Shown here piece after piece: positions 30,826 through 38,808 of a DNA stretch of 64,000 bases. A program made the translations under genes and the position numbers. The notes beneath the pieces are model-generated. The model was not told the DNA's origin and ran no database searches. It saw only the letters and a program-made list of their open reading frames with translations. The first letter of the stretch is position 1; every line of letters begins with the position of its first letter. This DNA is from Marinobacter flavimaris (GTDB lineage: Bacteria > Pseudomonadota > Gammaproteobacteria > Pseudomonadales > Oleiphilaceae): assembly GCF_002933295.1 (NCBI RefSeq), contig NZ_PSSW01000001.1, positions 248,001 to 312,000 on the forward strand. Direction: 5' to 3'.

Positions 30826-30919
30826 GGCAGGTCACTCTCCGAGAATGTCGGCGGCCATGGATGGCCGACGCCAAGCGCACATGGATGTGCTCGTAGCGGT
30901 TCTCGGAGAGTGACCTGCC
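30826..30919 (+). repeat. Hairpin element E4 between hisD and hisC
   Basis: Arms 30826-30845 and 30900-30919 are perfectly complementary over 20 bp, with weaker pairing further out. The core 30846-30899 is, in reverse complement, identical to the E1 core. On the + strand, the direction of his transcription, both loops read ATGGAT (30857-30862 and 30881-30886) with 21 nt between the GGA triplets. It sits inside a likely operon. Confidence 0.9.
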
Positions 30920-30954
30920 TGTCGCCCGTCTGCACCAAATGGAGTGCATAATCG

Positions 30955-32007
30955 ATGAGCAAATTCTGGAGCCCCCTGGTAAACGACCTGGTTCCATACG
31001 TCCCAGGCGAACAGCCAAAAATGGCCAACCTGGTGAAGTTGAACACCAACGAAAATCCCTTCGGCCCCTCACCAAAAGTCATCGAAGCCATCCAGGCCGA
31101 ACTGAACGACGGCTTGCGCCTCTATCCCGATCCGGAAGGCGAAAGCCTGCGCGAGACCATTGCGGCTTACCACAAGATAACGCCGGAACAGATCTTCCTC
31201 GGCAACGGCTCCGATGAAGTCCTGGCCCACATCTTCTTCGGTTTGTTCCAGCACGGCGAACCGATCCTGTTCCCGGACATCACCTACAGCTTCTATCCGG
31301 TCTACTGTGGCCTCTATAACATCGAGAGCAAAAAAGTACCGCTGACAGAAAGCTTTGAAATCAACCCGGAGGACTTCAAGCAACCCAACGGCGGCGTGAT
31401 TTTCCCGAATCCGAATGCGCCAACCGGTCGGTATCTCGAGTTGCAGCATGTTGAAGAGATCCTGGTGGCCAACCCCGACCGCGTCGTGGTGGTGGATGAG
31501 GCCTACATTGATTTCGGCGGCGAGTCGGCAATCACCCTGGTCGACAAATACCCGAACCTGCTGGTCTCCCAAACGCTCTCCAAGGCGCGTTCACTGGCGG
31601 GATTGCGCGTAGGCTTCGCAGTTGGCCATCCGGACCTGATCGAAGCCCTGAACCGGGTCAAGAACAGCTTCAACAGCTACCCGCTGGACCGCCTGGCCCT
31701 CGCCGGTGCGAAAGCAGCCTACGAGGATGAGGCCTGGTTCCGGAAGTGCTGCGATGACGTGATCTCCGAGCGAGAGCGGGTAACGTCTGCTCTCGAGGGG
31801 CTGGGTTTTGAGGTGTTACCCTCGAAGGCAAACTTTATCTTTGCCCGTCATAAAGAGCAGCCGGGTGAGGTTTTGGCGAAAGGCCTTCGTGAGCAGGGCA
31901 TCATCGTTCGGCACTTCAACAAGCCCCGAATCAGCGAGTTCCTGCGCATCACCATCGGCACTGTTGAGCAGAACGATGCTTTGATTGCTGGGCTCGAATC
32001 ACTCTAG
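30955..32007 (+). CDS. hisC: Histidinol-phosphate aminotransferase HisC
   Basis: HisC is a PLP enzyme that converts imidazole-acetol phosphate and glutamate to histidinol phosphate. The 350-residue protein is a fold-type I class II aminotransferase with [12 protein letters not shown] near the N-terminus, PNPNAPTG and the PLP lysine Lys210 in [14 protein letters not shown]. The 161-nt gap to hisD is wide for this operon and is filled largely by element E4. Element E5 lies just downstream. Confidence 0.95.
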   Translation: MSKFWSPLVNDLVPYVPGEQPKMANLVKLNTNENPFGPSPKVIEAIQAELNDGLRLYPDPEGESLRETIAAYHKITPEQIFLGNGSDEVLAHIFFGLFQHGEPILFPDITYSFYPVYCGLYNIESKKVPLTESFEINPEDFKQPNGGVIFPNPNAPTGRYLELQHVEEILVANPDRVVVVDEAYIDFGGESAITLVDKYPNLLVSQTLSKARSLAGLRVGFAVGHPDLIEALNRVKNSFNSYPLDRLALAGAKAAYEDEAWFRKCCDDVISERERVTSALEGLGFEVLPSKANFIFARHKEQPGEVLAKGLREQGIIVRHFNKPRISEFLRITIGTVEQNDALIAGLESL

Positions 32008-32030
32008 CCTTTGGGCTAGCGGGCAGCGCA

Positions 32031-32130
32031 AGGCAGACACCCCTTTCCGGGAAACGCTACGAGCACATCCATGTGCGCTTGACGTCGGCCATCCTTGGCC
32101 GCCGACTTTCCCGGAAAGGGGTGCCTGCCT
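32031..32130 (-). repeat. Hairpin element E5 between hisC and the Nif3-like gene
   Basis: Arms 32031-32054 and 32107-32130 match at 23 of 24 positions. The core 32055-32106 has hairpin A GCAC-ATCCAT-GTGC and hairpin B CGGCC-ATCCTT-GGCCG. The TCC triplets are 21 nt apart. The GGA-type loops lie on the minus strand, opposite to the flanking genes. Its arms resemble those of E6. Confidence 0.88.
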
Positions 32131-32171
32131 CGCTCGTCGAACTTCTCAGAAATAGTCCGGAGCGATTACTG

Positions 32172-32915
32172 ATGGCTGAACGAAACGACATCCTTAAGAA
32201 AATCGGCGAATGGCTGCAGCCAGAGAATTTCCAGGATTACTGTCCGAATGGCCTGCAGGTTGAAGGCACGTCCGAAATTAATACTGTCATTTCTGGCGTA
32301 ACTGCCTCAAAAGCTCTCATCGAAGCCGCTATTGAAGCAAACGCAGATATGATCCTCGTCCACCACGGTTACTTCTGGAAAGGTGAGGACCAGCGAATCC
32401 AGGGCATGAAACGTGAACGCTTGAAGCAGCTTCTCGACAACGATATCAATCTGGTCGCCTACCATCTCCCGCTGGATGACCATCCCGAATTCGGCAACAA
32501 CCGTCAGCTGGCGGACGTTCTCAATATCAAGAATCCACGCCCGCTCGGCGGTCTGGTCTGGGAGGGTGAGCTGGAAGAAGCGATGTCTCCAGAGAAATTC
32601 GGTCTTCACATCGCCAGACAGCTACATCGCGAGCCGCTCTGGGTTGGCGAAGGTCCGGCTGCGATCAAGCGGGTAGGGTGGTGTACCGGTGCTGCACAGG
32701 GGTTTATTAACACTGCTCTGGACGCTGGCCTGGATGCCTACATCAGCGGTGAAATCTCCGAGCCGACGACGCACACGGCAAGGGAGTGCGGCATTCATTA
32801 TTACGCTGCCGGACACCACGCGACTGAACGTTACGGCGTTCAGGCTCTCGGGAAAGCACTAGTGAAGGAGTTTGGGATAACCCACAAGTTTATTGACTGT
32901 GACAACCCAGTTTAA
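32172..32915 (+). CDS. Nif3-like dinuclear metal-centre protein (YbgI type)
   Basis: A member of the Nif3/YbgI family, hexameric rings with a dinuclear metal site on the inner face. The molecular function is not settled, although the family is often labelled GTP cyclohydrolase type 2. The start MAERNDILKK gives 247 residues, the YbgI length. Metal ligands are visible in ILVHHGYFW, YHLPLDDH and GHHATERYG. The open frame upstream of 32172 comes from element E5 and is rejected. It lies between two hairpin elements (E5 and E6). Confidence 0.93.
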   Translation: MAERNDILKKIGEWLQPENFQDYCPNGLQVEGTSEINTVISGVTASKALIEAAIEANADMILVHHGYFWKGEDQRIQGMKRERLKQLLDNDINLVAYHLPLDDHPEFGNNRQLADVLNIKNPRPLGGLVWEGELEEAMSPEKFGLHIARQLHREPLWVGEGPAAIKRVGWCTGAAQGFINTALDAGLDAYISGEISEPTTHTARECGIHYYAAGHHATERYGVQALGKALVKEFGITHKFIDCDNPV

Positions 32916-33248
32916 AGGTTAGTGCGGACTGAGATTGAAGTCTTCATCTGAGCGGTGATTCATTCTCGAGGCGAATTGCACAGAATCTGACTGGGCGGGG
33001 CGGACACCCCTGTCCGGGAATGTCGGCGGCCAAGGATGGCCGACGTCAAGCGCAGATGGGTGAGGCCGAGCGTTTATGAAGCGAAGCTTCATGCGACAGC
33101 CGAACGCCAGCAATCTGTGATTGCTGGCCGGACCCGCGTGCGGGTGCTCGTAGCGGTTCCCGGACAGGGGGGTCCGACCCGCCCACTCACTGAAATTAGA
33201 AGTCTTACAATGGCCCGACCGCCGAATTAAGGTCAGGCCTTGAACGAA
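32916..33248. other. Convergent Nif3-like/zapG gap with element E6
   Basis: This 333-bp region contains E6 (32992-33185), the largest of the hairpin elements, and about 60-75 nt on each side without recognisable features. No coding potential is supported. Confidence 0.75.
32992..33185 (+). repeat. Hairpin element E6 with an enlarged core
   Basis: Arms 32992-33020 and 33157-33185 match at 27 of 29 positions. The core 33021-33156 is 136 nt instead of about 54. Hairpin B (GGCC-AAGGAT-GGCC) is intact. Hairpin A is opened after its left strand by roughly 82 extra nucleotides. The extra part contains its own inverted repeats: ATGAAGC-gaa-GCTTCAT (33076-33092) and CCAGCAAT-ctgtg-ATTGCTGG (about 33107-33127). 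Confidence 0.85.
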
Positions 33249-33689
33249 TCAGGCCTGCTGAGCCTTATCACCCTTCTTGAGCCCAAAGTCCTCAGCAAGC
33301 GTGCCGGAATCCTTAGGATCTGTCTTGGGCGCATAATCCCGCGGCGGCTCGGAAGCGTCCTCGCGAACCTCTTCCAGGCGCTTCTTGGAAGTCTCCTGCG
33401 CCAACTCCTCCATCCAGTCTTCGTCATTGCAAAGACGGTTGGCTCCGCGTGCCATATGCTGGTTCACATCGCGGTAGGCATCGTTGAAGCGGCGCAGCAA
33501 ATGGGCCGACTCCATGAAATGCTCGTTCACCTGGGCCTGGTAGCGGGTATATTCGCTTCTCAGTTCCTCAATCTGCTGTTCCGCCCGGCGCTGCCGAAGC
33601 GACGTTCCCTGCCCGGAACGGCCAACAAATACCCCGATGACAATGCCAACAACCAATGCGGCAATCGCTGCCAGAATCAGGTTTGTCAT
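33249..33689 (-). CDS. zapG: ZapG/YhcB-family cell-division inner-membrane protein (DUF1043)
   Basis: YhcB (ZapG) is a bitopic inner-membrane protein linked to divisome and envelope synthesis. The 146-residue protein has one N-terminal helix (about residues 3-24, LILAAIAALVVGIVIGVFVG), then a long charged helical, probably coiled-coil region (residues 35-85; QQIEELRSEYTRYQAQVNEHF), and a disordered acidic tail. It is divergent from zapE, the same neighbourhood as yhcB-zapE in E. coli. Confidence 0.9.
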   Translation of the reverse strand: MTNLILAAIAALVVGIVIGVFVGRSGQGTSLRQRRAEQQIEELRSEYTRYQAQVNEHFMESAHLLRRFNDAYRDVNQHMARGANRLCNDEDWMEELAQETSKKRLEEVREDASEPPRDYAPKTDPKDSGTLAEDFGLKKGDKAQQA

Positions 33690-33884
33690 ATGCTGTGTCG
33701 TCCTTTTACCTAGAAGTGAGCCAAGCCCCTGTTCGACGAGTATAACGCCCCAGGCTCCATCATCCCATGATTGTGGCCTGCGCCAATCGTCGTATTGCTG
33801 CCCAGGCGGCCAACGTGGCGAAAAATCGCCAAATGCGAGACAATATGGCGCCCAAATTTACGATCAACTTCCGGGAATACCTTG

Positions 33885-35018
33885 ATGACAGCTGCGATGT
33901 CCTCCGAAACCAGTGCGACCATGACCCCTTGGCAACGTTACCAGAAGGATCTTGAACGCCCGGATTTCCAGAAGGACTCGGCCCAGGAAGATGCGGTCAA
34001 GCGCCTTCAGTCACTGTACGACAAACTGGTGGAAGCCGAAAGGGATCGCAGCAAGCCCAAGGCCAAACTTTTCCGCAAGCTCAAAAAAGGCAAGGAAGAG
34101 CCGGTCAAGGGCCTGTATTTCTGGGGTGGGGTAGGCCGCGGTAAAACCTACCTGATGGACACCTTCTACGAGTCGCTGCCTTTTGATCGCAAGATGCGGG
34201 TTCACTTCCACCGTTTCATGCAGCGTGTCCACAGCGAACTCAAATCGCTCAAGGGCGAGAAAAACCCTTTGGAGCTGGTGTCCAAGAAGTTTGCCGATGA
34301 AACTCGCGTTATCTGCTTCGACGAGTTTTTCGTGTCCGACATTGGCGATGCAATGATCCTCGCCACACTAATGGACGGTTTATTCAGTCGCGGCGTAACC
34401 CTGGTGTGTACCTCCAACATCGTCCCGGATGGTCTCTACAAGGATGGTCTCCAGCGCGCCCGGTTCTTGCCCGCTATTGAGCTCGTCAAAAAGCACACCG
34501 ATGTGGTCAACGTTGATGGCGGCGTAGACTATCGGTTGCGGACTCTCGAGCAGGCGGAACTGTTCCACTCGCCTCTTGATGAAGATGCAGATGTCAGCCT
34601 GCGAAAAAGTTTCGATGCTTTGGCGGTTGAGGCCGGAAAACACAGCAAAACGATGGAAATCAACGGCCGTAAAATTCCGGCCCAGGCGCACGCAGACGAC
34701 GTGGTCTGGTTCGATTTCAAAGACGTCTGCGACGGCCCACGAAGCCAGAACGATTACATCGAGATGGCCCGGCAGTTCCACGCCATCATCGTCAGCAACG
34801 TGCCCGTCCTGGGAAAAGAAAAGGACGATCAGGCGCGCCGGTTCATTAATATGATTGACGAATTTTACGACCGCAACGTTAAAGTCATCATCTCGGCGGC
34901 GGCACCTATCACAGAGCTTTACACCGGTGGCCGCCTCGGCTTCGAATTCGAGCGTACCGAATCCCGACTGCTGGAAATGCAGTCCCGGGAATACCTCGAA
35001 GCACCGCACAAACCATAA
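33885..35018 (+). CDS. zapE: Cell division ATPase ZapE (AFG1/LACE1 family)
   Basis: ZapE is an AAA-type ATPase that associates with the Z ring during constriction. The protein has Walker A GGVGRGKTYLMD and Walker B RVICFDEFFV, followed by the family-specific SNIVPDGLYKDGLQR and the C-terminal GGRLGFEFERTESRLLEM. I take the ATG at 33885 (377 residues, close to 375 in E. coli); ATGs at 33897 and 33921 remain possible. The upstream open frame extends into the zapG promoter region. Confidence 0.93.
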   Translation: MTAAMSSETSATMTPWQRYQKDLERPDFQKDSAQEDAVKRLQSLYDKLVEAERDRSKPKAKLFRKLKKGKEEPVKGLYFWGGVGRGKTYLMDTFYESLPFDRKMRVHFHRFMQRVHSELKSLKGEKNPLELVSKKFADETRVICFDEFFVSDIGDAMILATLMDGLFSRGVTLVCTSNIVPDGLYKDGLQRARFLPAIELVKKHTDVVNVDGGVDYRLRTLEQAELFHSPLDEDADVSLRKSFDALAVEAGKHSKTMEINGRKIPAQAHADDVVWFDFKDVCDGPRSQNDYIEMARQFHAIIVSNVPVLGKEKDDQARRFINMIDEFYDRNVKVIISAAAPITELYTGGRLGFEFERTESRLLEMQSREYLEAPHKP

Positions 35019-35037
35019 AAAAGAAAACAGCCCTGCG

Positions 35038-35066
35038 TAGGTCGGATCAGCACAGCGCAATCCGAC
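35038..35066. repeat. GTCGGAT inverted repeat
   Basis: GTCGGAT and ATCCGAC form a 7-bp stem in the zapE/thiolase gap, related to the 10-bp version at 1631-1664. It starts 20 nt after the zapE stop and 37 nt before the thiolase start, so it may end zapE transcription in part. Confidence 0.6.
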
Positions 35067-35102
35067 AAGAACCTGCCAGACAACCAACAGAGAGATTCAG
35101 AA

Positions 35103-36287
35103 ATGAGCACAGACAACGTCGTTATCGTGAGCGGGGTTCGTACCCCCATGGGTGGATTCCAGGGTAGCCTGGCCAGTGTCAGCGCAACCGATCTTGGAGC
35201 GATCACCATCGCCGAGGCCGTAAAACGCGCTGGTCTGCAGCCCGCGGACGTGCAGGAAGTCATCATGGGCAACGTCCTGCCTGCCGGCCTAAAACAGGGC
35301 CCGGCGCGCCAGGCCATGCGCAAGGCCGGTCTTCCGGATCACACTGGGGCTACCACCATCAATAAACTCTGCGGCTCCGGCATGAAAGCCGCCATGTTCG
35401 CCCACGATCTGATCAAAGCCGGCAGCAACGACATCATGGTTGCCGGTGGTATGGAAAGCATGTCCAACGCTCCCTACATCCTGCAGGGTGTTCGCAGCGG
35501 CTACCGCATGGGCCCGGGTCAGGCACCCCAGGATCATATGTTCCTGGACGGCCTCGAAGACGCCGAAACTGGTCGCCTGATGGGCGCCTTTGCCCAGGAA
35601 ATGGCGGACAAGAAAGGCTACACCCGGGAAGAAATGGATGAATACGCCATCACCTCCCTCACTCGGGCCAAAAAAGCCATTGAGGAAGGCCTGCTGAAAG
35701 ACGAGATCATTCCGGTAACCGTGAAAAGCCGAAAAGGCGAAGTGATTGTCGAGGACGACGAGCAACCCCACAACGCCAACATCGACAAGATCCCGAGCCT
35801 CCGCCCGGCATTCGCCAAAGATGGTACCGTCACAGCGGCGAATGCCTCTTCGATCTCAGATGGCGCGTCTGCGTTGCTCCTGATGCGCGAGTCCGAGGCT
35901 GAAAAACGCGGCCTCAAACCCCTGGCGCGAATCGTCGGTCACAGCACCCAGTCCCAGCATCCTGCCGAGTTTACCTGCGCGCCGGTTGGCGCTATCGAAA
36001 CCCTATTCGGCAAAACCGGTTGGAGCAAAGACGACGTCGACCTCTTCGAGATCAACGAAGCCTTCGCCATGGTCGCCATGATGCCGATCCGCGAACTCGG
36101 CCTCGACCCCGAAAAAGTCAACATCCACGGCGGCGCCTGCGCCCAGGGTCACCCCGTCGGTTCCACCGGCTCCCGCCTGCTGGTCACCCTCATGTATGCT
36201 CTTCAGCGTTACGGCAAAAAGAAGGGCATTGCAGCTCTTTGCATTGGTGGCGGCGAGGCTACGGCCATGGCTATTGAGATGCTTTAA
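35103..36287 (+). CDS. Thiolase, acetyl-CoA C-acyltransferase/acetyltransferase
   Basis: A type II thiolase that either condenses two acetyl-CoA or cleaves 3-ketoacyl-CoA. The 394-residue protein has nucleophile Cys90 (NKLCGSGMKA), His350 (AQGHPVGSTGSR) and acid/base Cys380 (ALCIGGGEA). The segment GGACAQGHPVG differs from the commoner GGAIALGHPLG, a variant seen in some biosynthetic-type thiolases. Degradative or biosynthetic role cannot be told from sequence alone. It stands alone, with hairpin elements E7 and E8 downstream. Confidence 0.93.
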   Translation: MSTDNVVIVSGVRTPMGGFQGSLASVSATDLGAITIAEAVKRAGLQPADVQEVIMGNVLPAGLKQGPARQAMRKAGLPDHTGATTINKLCGSGMKAAMFAHDLIKAGSNDIMVAGGMESMSNAPYILQGVRSGYRMGPGQAPQDHMFLDGLEDAETGRLMGAFAQEMADKKGYTREEMDEYAITSLTRAKKAIEEGLLKDEIIPVTVKSRKGEVIVEDDEQPHNANIDKIPSLRPAFAKDGTVTAANASSISDGASALLLMRESEAEKRGLKPLARIVGHSTQSQHPAEFTCAPVGAIETLFGKTGWSKDDVDLFEINEAFAMVAMMPIRELGLDPEKVNIHGGACAQGHPVGSTGSRLLVTLMYALQRYGKKKGIAALCIGGGEATAMAIEML

Positions 36288-36326
36288 GCAGGAATCCTGT
36301 ATAGCTCTTTTGCTTCGGTTGTTGGA

Positions 36327-36428
36327 CAAGGGGCGGTCGTCTTTCTGAAACACGCCGTAAATACGTCCCTGTAGGCTTGACGGCAGCATCCATGCTGCCG
36401 ACAGTTTCAGAAAGACGACCGCCCCTTG
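36327..36428 (-). repeat. Hairpin element E7 (variant hairpin A)
   Basis: Arms 36327-36351 and 36404-36428 are perfectly complementary over 25 bp. In the core 36352-36403, hairpin A is TAC-GTCCCT-GTA and hairpin B is CGGCAGC-ATCCAT-GCTGCCG, so both stems differ from other copies yet still pair. The TCC triplets are 20 nt apart. On the minus strand hairpin A reads UACAGGGACGU. Confidence 0.88.
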
Positions 36429-36539
36429 CCCCTGACAATACGAGAAGGCTTTTCGAGGCACTGGTGCCGAAGCTTCCTTTTGTCGTGAATCTGGTGACAT
36501 CTGAGTCGCAGATTACATCGGAACTATGGGCGCTGACGT

Positions 36540-36633
36540 CGGGGTGAGCCTTCCGGGAATGTAGAGGGCCATGGATGGCCCGAAACAAGCGCACATGGAT
36601 GTGCTCGTAGCGGTTCCCGGAAGGCTCACCCCG
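36540..36633 (+). repeat. Hairpin element E8
   Basis: Arms 36540-36559 and 36614-36633 are perfectly complementary over 20 bp. The core 36560-36613 has hairpin B GGGCC-ATGGAT-GGCCC and hairpin A GCAC-ATGGAT-GTGC on the + strand, with GGA at 36573-36575 and 36597-36599, 21 nt apart. It shares the GGGCC-type hairpin B with E3. Confidence 0.9.
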
Positions 36634-36663
36634 GCGGCAGTGCTTGCTCCCAAGTTTAAAGCG

Positions 36664-36690
36664 AAAAAAACCACCAAAACCAAAGTGGTT
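36664..36690 (-). terminator. Terminator-like hairpin on the minus strand
   Basis: On the minus strand AACCAC pairs with GTGGTT around a 10-nt loop and is followed by a run of T (36670-36664). The stem is only 6 bp. No minus-strand gene is known here, so it is either chance or the end of a small antisense or intergenic RNA. Confidence 0.32.
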
Positions 36691-36911
36691 GCATCTAATT
36701 TTGTTGTCTATAGTGATTCTGTGCGACGGAACCCGGCGGCAAACGGCGTTTACAGGGGGATGATAGCAAAATCATACTTTTGACTGATCAAAGCGCCCGA
36801 AGGCGTTAGCTATAGTGCCAACATCACGAGCACTGTGCACGAAGCCTCCAATACATCGTGAACACCAATAATCAGAGCAGCGACTCAGAACAACAATGGA
36901 GTAGCCTTCCA

Positions 36912-38774
36912 ATGACAAGAAAAACACATCAATGGCAGCGTTGGACCAAATTACCGCTTGCCGTGGCAGTTGCGGCGGGAGTGTCCGGTCACGCAGCCGC
37001 CTATTCGTTCTACGTGGGAGATGTGGAAGCCCAGTTCAACACCACGCTGTCCGCGGGTGCAGGTTGGCGAGTTGAGGATCGAGACAAGCGTCTGATCGCA
37101 CAGGGTAACCTTGGGCCTGAGTACACACCAGGCGGTGCGCTGGAAAACATTGGCGCGTCCACCAACAACTACGACGACGGTAACCTCAACTTCGAGAGCG
37201 GAGACACCTACTCCAAGATCGTCAAAGGTAACAGTGAACTTTACCTCAATTATTACGTTGATAACCCCTATCTGACCCGGGTCGGCGGTCTTCTGCGTGG
37301 CCGTTACTGGTACGATTTTGAACTGAAAGACGAGAGCAGGGCAGTAGACTACGTTGGCCAACAGCGCGGGCTGAACCCCGATGCCAAGGACAATGCGTCC
37401 GGTGGTGAGATTCTTGACGCCTACGTCTTCTCTGACTGGTATTTTGGCAACGTTCCGGTCAGCTTGCGCTACGGTAAGCAGGTCGTGAGCTGGGGTGAGA
37501 GCACCTTTATTCAGGGCGGCATCAACGTTATCAACCCTGTAGATGTGCCCGCCTTTCGCGCACCGGGCTCTGAGCTGAAAGATGCCCTGTTGCCGGTTGA
37601 AATGTTCTACATGTCTGCTGGCATTACCGAGAATGTGACGGTAGAGACCTTTGTTCAGGCAGATTGGGAGCCCATCCGTCCAGACGACTGCGGCACCTTC
37701 TTCTCGACCAACGATTTTGCGCCCGATGGCTGTGGCCCGGTACTGCTTGCTGGCCAACTGTCAGACTCCCAGGCACTCGCCCAAGGCCTAGTATCTGACC
37801 GTGTCGGTGATCGTGAAGCGGATTCCAAAGACCAGTTCGGCGTTGCTCTGCGCTGGTACGTGCCCCAACTGAATGATTCGGAGCTAGGCTTCTACTACAT
37901 TAAATACAACAGCCGTCTCCCTTACGTGAGCGGTATCGTCCGCGACCCTGCGAATGGTCAAAACCTGCCGCTGTATTTCATTGAGTATCCTGAGGGCATT
38001 AACCTCTATGGCGTGAGTATCAATACCACCACCCCGGGCGGATGGTCACTGGGTGCTGAATACTCTTACCGTGACAAACAGCCGTTGCAGTGGAACGCCT
38101 TCGAGTTGCTCTACGGTGGCAACGAAGTGGTGAACCCGGAAACTGGCGAGCCAGCCAGTCAGTTGCAGGTTATCCGGGAAGCTGAAGCCGGTGGATCGCT
38201 CAACGGCGAAGCTGTAAGAGGTTGGGATGAGTATGGTGTATCTCAGGCGCAGTTCACATTGATCAAGTTCTTCGATCAGGTGATGGGCGCGAGCCGTCTC
38301 TCTCTGATCACCGAATTTGGTGCCACCTATGTTCACGACCTTCCGGATTATGACACAGCCCGTTACGGCAGGTCCGGTACTTTTGGTATTGGCCAGTTGC
38401 CGGGTGGCGCCTGTGATGGCAGCGGCTCAACCGGACGGGCTTTGAACATCAACACCAACTACTGTAACAACGAAGGCTTCACAACCGACTTCTCGTGGGG
38501 TTACCGTACCCGTCTGGTTTGGGATTACCTGGACGCCGTGGCCGGTGTTAACCTGTCACCGCAGCTGGCCTGGAGCCACGATGTTGAGGGCTACGGCCCG
38601 CAGCCGGGTGGTGCTTTTAACGAAGGCAGCAAGGCCATTGGCCTGTCTCTGCAGGCGGTTTATCAGAACGAGATTACCGGCAACATCGGTTACACAAACT
38701 TTTTCGGCGGCAAGCCGTATAACGAGTTGACTGACCGTGATTTCGTGAGTGCTAGCGTTTCATACTCATTCTGA
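36912..38774 (+). CDS. DUF1302 family outer-membrane protein
   Basis: DUF1302 proteins are predicted outer-membrane beta-barrels, usually paired with a DUF1329 gene. From the ATG at 36912 the protein is 620 residues with a signal peptide (basic MTRKTHQWQR, hydrophobic core, cut after about GHAAA). The mature part is rich in aromatic/Gly beta-strand patterns and ends in VSASVSYSF, a typical barrel C-terminal Phe. A GTG at 36858 would add 18 polar residues. The substrate is unknown; such pairs are often reported near lipid, alkane or sterol catabolism genes. Confidence 0.88.
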   Translation: MTRKTHQWQRWTKLPLAVAVAAGVSGHAAAYSFYVGDVEAQFNTTLSAGAGWRVEDRDKRLIAQGNLGPEYTPGGALENIGASTNNYDDGNLNFESGDTYSKIVKGNSELYLNYYVDNPYLTRVGGLLRGRYWYDFELKDESRAVDYVGQQRGLNPDAKDNASGGEILDAYVFSDWYFGNVPVSLRYGKQVVSWGESTFIQGGINVINPVDVPAFRAPGSELKDALLPVEMFYMSAGITENVTVETFVQADWEPIRPDDCGTFFSTNDFAPDGCGPVLLAGQLSDSQALAQGLVSDRVGDREADSKDQFGVALRWYVPQLNDSELGFYYIKYNSRLPYVSGIVRDPANGQNLPLYFIEYPEGINLYGVSINTTTPGGWSLGAEYSYRDKQPLQWNAFELLYGGNEVVNPETGEPASQLQVIREAEAGGSLNGEAVRGWDEYGVSQAQFTLIKFFDQVMGASRLSLITEFGATYVHDLPDYDTARYGRSGTFGIGQLPGGACDGSGSTGRALNINTNYCNNEGFTTDFSWGYRTRLVWDYLDAVAGVNLSPQLAWSHDVEGYGPQPGGAFNEGSKAIGLSLQAVYQNEITGNIGYTNFFGGKPYNELTDRDFVSASVSYSF

Positions 38775-38808
38775 ACCCGGAAAGAATTCGTTGAACGAGG
38801 GAATTTAA

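Larger units (their letters stand above)
36288..36911. other. 624-bp intergenic region with elements E7 and E8
   Basis: The region holds E7 (36327-36428) and E8 (36540-36633) in opposite orientations. A minus-strand terminator-like hairpin lies at 36664-36690 and a small inverted repeat (ATGAT-agcaaa-ATCAT) at about 36760-36775. TATAGT (36811-36816) could be a -10 box for the downstream porin gene, but no good -35 is seen. No protein-coding gene is supported before 36912. Confidence 0.7.

Noticed and set aside
30826..30919. Elements E1-E8 as REP/REPIN repeats moved by a RAYT
   Set aside because: REP units have a conserved stem with a GTAG-type head. Here the outer stems are not conserved and the core has two hairpins. 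No tyrosine transposase was seen in the window, though one elsewhere in the genome cannot be excluded.
30800..31091. Short reading frames over E4 and other elements (peptides like YEHIHVRL)
   Set aside because: They are translations of the repeat core, recur in several frames at every element and overlap real gene starts. They are a likely source of spurious hypothetical proteins.
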